From: Firmicutes bacterium ADurb.Bin467
GTDB taxonomy: Bacteria; Bacillota; Clostridia; Christensenellales; Aristaeellaceae
Direction: 5' to 3'
DNA length: 7,654 nt
NCBI GenBank assembly: GCA_002068815.1
Contig: MWAC01000317.1
Location: 1-7,654, forward strand
Shown: positions 1 through 6,789 of the stretch, one piece after another
Position numbering within the stretch: position 1 is the stretch's first letter
How the letters are laid out: the number at the start of each line of letters is the position of its first letter
Notes under the pieces: model-generated
The model's database searches: none
Told to the model about the DNA's origin: nothing
The model's input: only the letters and a program-made list of their open reading frames with translations
Position numbers and translations under genes: made by a program

Positions 1-1482
<1,482 letters not shown>

Positions 1483-1510
1483 GGCTTGACCATCCCCCAT
1501 CTGTCGAGAT

Positions 1511-1535
1511 AGGGGCTGTCGAAACGACAGCCCCT
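1511..1535 (-). promoter_or_regulatory. Perfect 11-bp stem-loop between ytfQ and ytfR
   Basis: AGGGGCTGTCG at 1511-1521 is exactly complementary to 1525-1535, with a 3-nt loop. It ends 10 nt upstream of the ATG at 1500. No T-tract follows on the minus strand, so it is not a textbook intrinsic terminator. In sugar ABC operons such intercistronic hairpins commonly protect the binding-protein mRNA 3' end or attenuate read-through, so that the binding protein outnumbers the ATPase. That role is inferred here. Confidence 0.75.
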
Positions 1536-1538
1536 TCT

Positions 1539-1571
1539 GCGCGGCGGCCCGGAATTTCCGACCCGCCGCGC
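1539..1571 (-). promoter_or_regulatory. Second GC-rich stem-loop between ytfQ and ytfR
   Basis: Arms GCGCGGCGG (1539-1547) and CCGCCGCGC (1563-1571) are perfectly complementary over 9 bp. The 15-nt loop contains a smaller palindrome, CGGAA/TTCCG, at 1550-1560. It lies 3 nt from the neighbouring 11-bp hairpin, so the two would stack in tandem in the ytfQ-ytfR mRNA. No T-run follows in either direction. Probable role: mRNA stabiliser or processing/attenuation site (inference). Confidence 0.65.
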
Positions 1572-1597
1572 GGAGCCCTTTCGCGGCAGTCCGAGAA

Positions 1598-2593
1598 TTA
1601 GTAGAGGCGCTCGGCTAAGTGGTCGGCGGCCTTCAGGGTGACGTTGCCGGCGTCGTCGTAGGCGATGCCGCCGTTCGTGTCGTAGACGTACTCGACCGGG
1701 TGCACGGTCTTCTCGAAGGTCTGGCCGGCCTCGAGGCCCGTGATGACCTCGACCACGCGGTCGCCCATGAGCGGGGTGCACTCCACGGTGCAGTTCATGT
1801 CGCCGGCGACGATCGCTTCAAACGCGGCCTTGACGGCGTCGCAGCCCACGATGATGATGTCCTTGCCAGGCACGAGGCCCGCGGCCTTGATGGCCTCGAT
1901 CGCGCCCAGCGCCATGTCGTCGTTCTCCGCCCAGAGCACGTCGATGTTCTCGGCGCCGACGGCCTTCAGCGCGGCCTCCATGACGGCCTGGCCTTCGGCG
2001 CGGGTGAAGTTGCCGGTCTGGTCGAAGATGATCTTCATGCTCGGGTTCGCGGCGACGACGGAGTCGAAGCCCTTCGTGCGGCCGACCTGCGCGTCCGCGC
2101 CCGTGGTGCCCTGCAGGCGGACGATGTTGATGTCGCCCTCATGGCCGACGGAGGCCATGTAGTTCAGAATCCAGCGGCCCGCGCGGGCGCCTTCCTCCGG
2201 GAAGTCTCCGCCGAAGTACGTGGTGTACCAGCTGTCGTCCGGGAAGTTGGTCTCCGGGAAGCGGTCGATCAGAACCAGCGGGATGCCCTCGTCGACGACT
2301 TCCTGCAGGACCTCGTCCCAGCCGGTGGTGACCACGGCCGTGAACACGATGTAATCGACGCCCTGCGTGATGAAGTTGCGGACGGCCTTGACCTGGTTCT
2401 CCTGCTTCTGCTGCGCGTCGTCGTAGATCAGCTCCCAGCCGGCTTCCTTGATGGCGGAGCAGACGTCGTCGGTGTTGGCGGTGCGCCAGTCGGATTCCTG
2501 GCCGACCTGGGTGAAGCCCACGGTCAGCGCGAGCGCGCTCGACGCTGTGCAAAGCAGCGCAAACGCAAGTACCAGAGCGAACAGTTTCTTCAT
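1598..2593 (-). CDS. ytfQ: YtfQ-like sugar ABC transporter substrate-binding protein
   Basis: Extracytoplasmic sugar-binding protein of the RbsB/YtfQ (type I, LacI-like fold) family, 331 residues, which delivers sugar to the YtfR-type importer encoded next. Residues 1-22 form a Sec signal peptide ending SSALA, cut before Leu23. There is no lipobox, so the protein is predicted soluble rather than lipid-anchored. Family marks include GFTQVGQESDWR (26-37), QQKQENQ (61-67), ENDDMALGAI (223-232) and PGKDI (242-246). By analogy with RbsB, likely sugar contacts are Asp110/Arg111, Arg172, Asn224 and Asp252, all present. E. coli YtfQ binds galactofuranose; the ligand here is unproven. The ATG at 2593 is chosen because it begins the signal peptide and follows a G-rich ribosome-binding site; longer in-frame starts add a non-signal leader. 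It is paralogous to the N-terminal domain of the sensor at 4431-6719, which suggests that sensor and transporter recognise related ligands. Confidence 0.94.
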   Translation of the reverse strand: MKKLFALVLAFALLCTASSALALTVGFTQVGQESDWRTANTDDVCSAIKEAGWELIYDDAQQKQENQVKAVRNFITQGVDYIVFTAVVTTGWDEVLQEVVDEGIPLVLIDRFPETNFPDDSWYTTYFGGDFPEEGARAGRWILNYMASVGHEGDINIVRLQGTTGADAQVGRTKGFDSVVAANPSMKIIFDQTGNFTRAEGQAVMEAALKAVGAENIDVLWAENDDMALGAIEAIKAAGLVPGKDIIIVGCDAVKAAFEAIVAGDMNCTVECTPLMGDRVVEVITGLEAGQTFEKTVHPVEYVYDTNGGIAYDDAGNVTLKAADHLAERLY

Positions 2594-2601
2594 GAAGATA
2601 A

Positions 2602-2607
2602 CCCCCC
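2602..2607 (-). promoter_or_regulatory. G-run ribosome-binding site of ytfQ
   Basis: GGGGGG lies 8 nt upstream of the ATG at 2593. It is purine-rich but lacks the usual A of AGGAGG. It overlaps one arm of an inverted repeat (2604-2612 with 2654-2662), so it could be masked by RNA folding in a transcript that starts far enough upstream. Confidence 0.55.
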
Positions 2608-2662
2608 GTTTCAAGTTTTGAGCGAACCTCGCCCGATGTATAAAGTATATTGAGAAACGGGG
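2604..2662 (-). repeat. 9-bp inverted repeat flanking the ytfQ promoter region
   Basis: CCCCGTTTC (2604-2612) and GAAACGGGG (2654-2662) are perfect inverse complements, separated by 41 bp. The downstream arm covers the ytfQ ribosome-binding site; the upstream arm lies just upstream of the -10-like hexamers. It could be a pair of operator half-sites or, in a longer transcript, a hairpin that hides the ribosome-binding site. Confidence 0.6.
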
Positions 2663-2672
2663 AAAAAAGAAA
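2644..2672 (-). promoter_or_regulatory. Putative weak (activator-dependent) promoter of ytfQ
   Basis: Read on the minus strand, TATACT (2644-2649) is a good -10, with TTTCTT (2667-2672) 17 bp upstream as a poor -35. A second -10-like hexamer, TATACA, is at 2637-2642, and a third, TATGAT, is further upstream at 2679-2684. A weak -35 is what one expects of a promoter needing an activator such as the AraC-type regulator encoded upstream. No start site can be fixed from sequence alone. Confidence 0.4.
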
Positions 2673-2698
2673 TAAACAATCATACGAACATGGTGCGG

Positions 2699-2718
2699 GA
2701 TTTTTGCGTGTTTTTGCG
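2699..2718 (-). promoter_or_regulatory. Candidate regulator-binding tandem repeat upstream of ytfQ
   Basis: On the + strand TTTTTGCGTG (2701-2710) is followed directly by TTTTTGCGCG (2711-2720): two copies at a 10-bp step, one helical turn. The block is about 60-80 bp upstream of the putative ytfQ start, a typical activator position. An 11-base stretch, TTTTTGCGCGG (2711-2721), recurs in inverted orientation inside the sensor-gene promoter (6771-6781). Assignment to the response regulator is inference. Confidence 0.35.
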
Positions 2719-2782
2719 CGGCCGATCGCGCCGCGGGCCAAAAGTTTGATGGATTCGGGAAAAAGGTTGGAAATTTTATGCC

Positions 2783-2815
2783 GCGGCGCGGCGGTGTTTT
2801 TTCGGCGGCGCGGCG
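2783..2815 (-). repeat. 11-bp direct repeat with 22-bp period
   Basis: GCGGCGCGGCG occurs at 2783-2793 and again at 2805-2815, each copy followed by a T-rich stretch (17 of 20 positions agree). The 22-bp step is about two helical turns, the geometry of direct-repeat sites bound by AraC-type proteins. The motif is simple in composition, so chance is possible. The rest of 2594-2839 contains no gene that I can support, and no clear terminator for the response regulator gene. Confidence 0.4.
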
Positions 2816-2839
2816 TCGATTTTTCGGGTATCGGAACGG

Positions 2840-4438
2840 CTACATGCGCTCCGAGGACTCCTTGCGGTAATCCCTCGGGGTGAGCCCGGTGTGCTTTTTG
2901 AACAGGTAGCTGAAGTAGTGGGGGTCGTTGTAGCCGACGGCGTAGGCGATATCGCTCGAGCGGAGCTTCGTCGTCCGGAGCAGCTCCTTCGCCCTGGACA
3001 TGCGCAGGTTCGTCAGGTACTCTGTGAACGTCACGCCGACCTCCTGCGAGAAGATCGTGCAGAAGTGGCTGTTCGACATGCAGACGTGGCTCGCGACGTC
3101 GTTGAGCGTGACGCCGGAGTTCTGGTACTCGCGGGCGAGGTACGCGCGCGCCTTGTTGATCGTGCCGTTGTAGCGCGTCGAGGACTGCTGCTCGCGGAAC
3201 GCGATCGCCTTTTCAAGCACCTCCTTCGCGACCGGGATGACCTCCTGCGGGTCGTGCATCGTCGAAAACAGGCTCTGCTCCCACATCTCTTCGTCGATCA
3301 CCTCGCGCGGCTCGCCGCCGGACTCCTTGATGATGCGGCTCGCGGCCATCAGGATTTCGACGTAGAGGAAGTTGACCATCATCACCGAGTGGATTGCGGC
3401 GCTCCCCATCGAGTGAATGTACTCGTTCAAAATCTTTTCGACGTCCTCGCGGTTTGCGTACTGGAGGCGCTCCGAGAGCGGCAAAACGTCTAAGTTGATC
3501 AGCGCGTCCATCGGCTGCATGCCGACGTCGCGCGCGCCCATGATGCGGCGCTTCTCTTTGTCGGGCGACTCGTCCATCGCGCGGCGCACCATCTGCGCGG
3601 ACTGGTAGGAGCGCGGGAGCTCGGAGAAATCGCCGACCGCCTCGCCGATGCACATCTGCGCGGTCGTGCCGCTCGCGCGCTCGATCTCGTAGAGCGCCGC
3701 CTGCGAGAATCCGTAGGCGCGCTCCTCGAGGTCGTCGTCGGAGTCGCCCATGACGATCAGGGCGAACCCGCCCGGCGCCTCGCAGGCGTGCACCGCGTCG
3801 CCGGAGCCGTCGGCGAGTCGGTAGAGTATGCTCTGCGCGAGCGCGCGCCCCTCCTCGCCGCCGCGCGCCCGGGCGAGGATCACGAGGTACCGCTTCGCGA
3901 GCAGCGAGAAGTTGAGCCCCCGCGCGCGCTCGAGCATGCGCGTCGCCGCCTCCGCGCTCTTCGCGCCGTTCAGCGCCTCGACGAGCAATTTTTCCTTCAG
4001 GAAGCCGCTGTTCGACGCGAACTGGCGCTTGATGCGCAGCAAATCGGCCTGCTGGCGGCGCTCCTCGCGTATGCGCGCGCCGATGCGCTCGAGCACCTCG
4101 AGCAGTTCCTGCGCGCTGACGGGCTTCAACAGATATTCCTTGACGCCCAGCGAGATCGCCTGCTGCGCGTAGGAGAAGTCGTCGTAGCCGCTCAAAATCA
4201 CGATCTGCACCCAGGGCATCGTGTGCGAGACGGCCTCGCAGAGCTGCATGCCGTCCATGAAGGGCATCCGTATGTCGGTGATCAAAATGTCCGGCTTCAC
4301 GTCCTGCATCATCTGCAGCGCGATCTCGCCGTCGGGGGCCTCGCCGGCGAGCGAGAAATCGCTGCCCTCCCACGGGAAGTTGTTGCGGATGCCCTCGCGG
4401 ATGACGATTTCGTCGTCGACGAGAAAGACCTTATACAT
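2840..4438 (-). CDS. YesN-type response regulator, receiver plus AraC-family DNA-binding domain
   Basis: Cytoplasmic transcription factor of 532 residues, the partner of the kinase encoded immediately before it. The receiver domain (about 3-120) has the acidic pair Asp8/Asp9, phospho-acceptor Asp55 in LITDIRMP, Ser83 and Lys105. A middle region (about 140-420) is poorly defined; 180-290 resembles the degenerate cyclase-like segment of YesN proteins, with IGEAVGDFSELPRSYQSA near 264-281. The C-terminus (about 426-532) is an AraC/XylS domain with two helix-turn-helix units, near 444-468 and 494-518, ending GLTPRDYRK. The ATG at 4438 overlaps the kinase stop (ATGTATAA, 8 bp) and has GAGGAGG inside the kinase gene, so the pair is translationally coupled. 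Probable targets are the downstream ytfQ-ytfR operon and perhaps its own promoter (inference from position and repeats). Length and architecture are normal for the family. Confidence 0.95.
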   Translation of the reverse strand: MYKVFLVDDEIVIREGIRNNFPWEGSDFSLAGEAPDGEIALQMMQDVKPDILITDIRMPFMDGMQLCEAVSHTMPWVQIVILSGYDDFSYAQQAISLGVKEYLLKPVSAQELLEVLERIGARIREERRQQADLLRIKRQFASNSGFLKEKLLVEALNGAKSAEAATRMLERARGLNFSLLAKRYLVILARARGGEEGRALAQSILYRLADGSGDAVHACEAPGGFALIVMGDSDDDLEERAYGFSQAALYEIERASGTTAQMCIGEAVGDFSELPRSYQSAQMVRRAMDESPDKEKRRIMGARDVGMQPMDALINLDVLPLSERLQYANREDVEKILNEYIHSMGSAAIHSVMMVNFLYVEILMAASRIIKESGGEPREVIDEEMWEQSLFSTMHDPQEVIPVAKEVLEKAIAFREQQSSTRYNGTINKARAYLAREYQNSGVTLNDVASHVCMSNSHFCTIFSQEVGVTFTEYLTNLRMSRAKELLRTTKLRSSDIAYAVGYNDPHYFSYLFKKHTGLTPRDYRKESSERM

Positions 4439-6719
4439 CGCCAGCCTGCCTCCTCACAGGAACGGTGAATTCCACGCGCGTGCCGTCCGGCCCGCTGTGT
4501 ATGTTGAGCCCCCGGGAGAGCCCGTAGTAGAGCCGTATGCGCCGGTCGACGTTCGAGAGCCCGTAGCCGACCGCCTCGCTGTCGTCCGCGCCGAGCCCGG
4601 CGATCACCTGCAAAAGCCGCTCCTCCGGCATGCCGGGGCCGTTGTCCTCGACGGCGAAGTGGAGCCGGTCGCCCTTGAGCCGCGCGGTGATCACGACCTT
4701 GCCGCCGCGCCGCCGGTACTTGATGCCGTGGTAGATCGCGTTCTCGACGAGCGGCTGCAAAAGGAGCTTCAGAATCTGCCCCTCGAGCGCCTCCTCGGCG
4801 ACGTCGATCTCGTAGTCGAGTATGTCCCGATAGCGGATCTTCTGGATCGTCAGGTAGCCGCGCAGGTGCTTCAATTCCTCCGAGACCGGAATCCAGTCCC
4901 GCCCCTGCGACAGCGATATCCGGAAGAAGTCCGACAGCGCGCGCGTGATGTGGATGACCTCGTCGGTGCTTCCGGCCTCGGCGAGCCACACGATCGCATC
5001 GAGCGTGTTGTAGAGGAAGTGCGGCGCGATCTGGGTTTGCAGCGTGCGGAGCTCCGCCTTTTTCAGGTTTTCCTGCTCGAGCCGGTTCTGCTCGATCAGG
5101 GTCTCCAACTTGTCGGCCATGACGTTGAAGCTCTCGGTCAGGTTCGAGAGCTCCTCGACCGACGTCGCCGGGACCCGCGCGCGCAGATCGCCCGCCGCGA
5201 GGATCGCCGCGAAGTGCTCCAATTGCATGATCGGCTGCTGCACCGAGCGCGAGAGGCCCTTCTGCGCGAGCATCGAGAACCAGAGCGCCAGCAGCAGCAG
5301 CGCGAACTCGAGCAGCAGCGATATGACGATCGCGCGGGTCAGCATGACGCTCGCCTGGCTCGCGGCTCGGATCTCCGTCGCGATGTACCTCTCGAGCATC
5401 TCCCCGACCAGAGAGGCGACGGCGCGCACCTCCACGAGCTCCGCCTCGCTCTCGACGATCGGCTTCTTCGTCGCCATGTTCACGCCGATCTTGTCGATGT
5501 AGTCCCGGAGCGTGTTCATCGTGCGGCGCGCGACGAGCAGTTCCAGCCGGTTCTGGCTGAGCACGGAGTCCATCAGCTTGTCGAGCGTCTGGTTCGCCTC
5601 GTCGATCATGCGGTAGAAGTTGCCGTCCTCAAACCGCTTGCGCCCGGCGACCGCCGACCAGACCTCGTCGGGAATCTCCTTGGCGATCTTGGGCTTCAGG
5701 TTCGCGACCTGGCCCATATGCGTGATGATCGCGCTGTAGCGGACCGAGATGTTGACCATGATCACGATGCTGATGACCGCCGGGATCACGAGCACCGCCA
5801 GGATCACGCGAAACGAGACCTTGAGCCGGCTCGCGATCGACTCGCCCATGTGCAGGCGGTTCAGAAGCCAGTGCATCTCAGTACCCATCAAGGGCGTGCA
5901 CTCGACGACGCAGTTGATCTTTCCCTCCTTGAGCAGGTCGATCGCGCCCTGCTCGCCGTCGACGGTGATGATGATGATGTCCTTCCCCGGCTCGAAGCCC
6001 GCGGCCTCGATCGCCTCGATCGCGCCGAAGGTCATGGCGTCGTTGTGGGAGTAGAGCACGTCGATGCGCCCGTGCGCGGCCAGCAGGTGCTCCATGCACT
6101 CCTTGCCCTTCGAGCGCAGGAAGTCGCCGGAGATGCTCTCGATGATCTGGAAGCGGCCGTCGCCGCGCAAGGTCGCCCGGAAGCCCTGCGCGCGCTGGCG
6201 CATCGGCGAGGACTCGATCGTCCCCGAGAGCTCGACGATCTTCACGTTCTCGAGCCCCTCGAGGTCCGCCTTCTTCTTCAGAAAGACCGCGGCGCTCTGG
6301 CCCTCGACGAAGAAGTTCGAGCCGACGTAGCCGACGTAGAGAGACGGGTCCTCGGTGTTGATCAGCCGGTCGGTCAGGATCACCGGGATACCGGCCTCCT
6401 TCGCCTCGCGAAGCACGTTGTCCCAGCCGTCCTCGATGATCGGCGAGAACGCGATGACGTCGACCTGATAGGCGATGAACGAGCGGATCGCCTTGATCTG
6501 GTTCTCCTGCTTCTGCTCGGCGTTCTCGAACATCAGCTGGACGCCCGCGCGGTCGGCCGCCGCCTTGATGTCGGCGGAGTTGCCGATGCGCCAGCCGCTC
6601 TCCGAGCCGAGCTGCGAAAACCCGAGGATCATGGAGCTCTCCTCCGGCGGCGGCTCGCGGTCCGTGCAGCCGGCGGTCAGCAACAAAAGCGCAATGAAAA
6701 GCGGCAGCAGTTTGCGCAC
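4431..6719 (-). CDS. YtfQ-like sugar-binding domain fused in frame to a LytS/YesM-type sensor histidine kinase
   Basis: Single open frame of 762 residues from the GTG at 6719. This GTG has GGAGGG 6 nt upstream, whereas the ATG at 6725 touches it and is unlikely. Residues 1-18 are a lipoprotein signal (lipobox LTAGC, Cys18). Residues about 30-279 are a YtfQ-like binding domain (GFSQLGSESGWR, EQKQENQ, SGDFLRSKGKE, HNDAM) with likely sugar contacts Asp117/Arg118, Arg176, Asn226 and Asp254. It stops after ECTPLMG, about 50 residues short of a full domain. Then TM1 (about 303-325), a helical loop (326-460), TM2 (462-484), a HAMP-like linker (485-543), the His_kinase motif PHFLYN with His567, an N-box with Asn660, and the DNGPGMP and GYGLSN ATP-binding motifs (692-698, 718-723). 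Expected role: sense an extracellular sugar and phosphorylate the adjacent regulator. The topology is inconsistent for one polypeptide: an exported binding domain plus two TMs leaves the kinase outside. This may be two genes joined by a deletion or assembly error. Confidence 0.9.
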   Translation of the reverse strand: MRKLLPLFIALLLLTAGCTDREPPPEESSMILGFSQLGSESGWRIGNSADIKAAADRAGVQLMFENAEQKQENQIKAIRSFIAYQVDVIAFSPIIEDGWDNVLREAKEAGIPVILTDRLINTEDPSLYVGYVGSNFFVEGQSAAVFLKKKADLEGLENVKIVELSGTIESSPMRQRAQGFRATLRGDGRFQIIESISGDFLRSKGKECMEHLLAAHGRIDVLYSHNDAMTFGAIEAIEAAGFEPGKDIIIITVDGEQGAIDLLKEGKINCVVECTPLMGTEMHWLLNRLHMGESIASRLKVSFRVILAVLVIPAVISIVIMVNISVRYSAIITHMGQVANLKPKIAKEIPDEVWSAVAGRKRFEDGNFYRMIDEANQTLDKLMDSVLSQNRLELLVARRTMNTLRDYIDKIGVNMATKKPIVESEAELVEVRAVASLVGEMLERYIATEIRAASQASVMLTRAIVISLLLEFALLLLALWFSMLAQKGLSRSVQQPIMQLEHFAAILAAGDLRARVPATSVEELSNLTESFNVMADKLETLIEQNRLEQENLKKAELRTLQTQIAPHFLYNTLDAIVWLAEAGSTDEVIHITRALSDFFRISLSQGRDWIPVSEELKHLRGYLTIQKIRYRDILDYEIDVAEEALEGQILKLLLQPLVENAIYHGIKYRRRGGKVVITARLKGDRLHFAVEDNGPGMPEERLLQVIAGLGADDSEAVGYGLSNVDRRIRLYYGLSRGLNIHSGPDGTRVEFTVPVRRQAGDV
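4449..4455 (-). promoter_or_regulatory. Ribosome-binding site of the response regulator inside the kinase gene
   Basis: GAGGAGG reads on the minus strand 10 nt before the ATG at 4438 and lies within the last codons of the kinase. It supports that start, and coupled translation of kinase and regulator. Confidence 0.75.
5874..5884 (-). other. Probable original start of the histidine kinase at the fusion junction
   Basis: An in-frame ATG (5874-5876) begins MHWLLNRLHMGESIASRL, a natural-looking kinase N-terminus with positive charges just before TM1. Starting here gives a 481-residue kinase, a usual length for this family, with correct N-in topology. One base upstream, in another frame, is TAC TGA: a Tyr codon and stop such as ends YtfQ-type proteins. 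I infer a former stop/start junction. No strong Shine-Dalgarno precedes the ATG; reinitiation would be needed. Confidence 0.45.
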
Positions 6720-6725
6720 GGGCAT

Positions 6726-6731
6726 CCCTCC
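6726..6731 (-). promoter_or_regulatory. Ribosome-binding site that decides the sensor start
   Basis: GGAGGG on the minus strand directly abuts the ATG at 6725 (zero spacing) but stands 6 nt from the GTG at 6719. Normal spacing therefore favours the GTG, giving an N-terminus MRKLLPLF leading into a lipoprotein signal. Confidence 0.7.
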
Positions 6732-6757
6732 GTATATGGTCTATCTGGACAATTGTA

Positions 6758-6786
6758 ATTTTAACATTCTCCGCGCAAAAATGCAA
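6758..6786 (-). promoter_or_regulatory. Extended -10 promoter of the sensor-regulator operon
   Basis: On the minus strand TTGCAT (6781-6786) is followed after 17 bp by TAAAAT (6758-6763), preceded by TG one base upstream (extended -10). The start would fall near 6751, giving a 5' leader of about 30 nt. An 8-bp palindrome, ACAATTGT (6749-6756), sits at the expected start site. The spacer contains the TTTTTGCGCGG element shared with the ytfQ upstream region, which fits autoregulation (inference). Confidence 0.6.
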
Positions 6787-6789
6787 CAG

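Noticed and set aside
1619..2653. 344-codon + strand open frame opposite ytfQ
   Set aside because: Antisense shadow; it lacks a family motif and has repetitive Asp/Val/Arg composition, while the minus strand encodes an obvious YtfQ-type protein.
2594..2683. N-terminal extension of ytfQ from an ATG at 2683
   Set aside because: The extra 30 residues would place a non-signal leader before a classic Sec signal peptide, and the internal ATG at 2593 has its own G-rich ribosome-binding site. The extension also spans the promoter-like region.
2717..2737. GC-rich palindrome CGCGGC...GCCGCG, considered as a terminator of the response regulator gene
   Set aside because: In the direction of transcription the stem is followed by A-rich, not T-rich, sequence, so it does not fit an intrinsic terminator.
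4221..6758. Very long open frame on the + strand (845 codons) opposite the sensor gene
   Set aside because: It is an antisense shadow of a GC-rich gene: Arg/Asp/Leu/Val-rich, low complexity, no recognisable domain, and it covers a minus-strand frame with clear kinase and binding-protein motifs.
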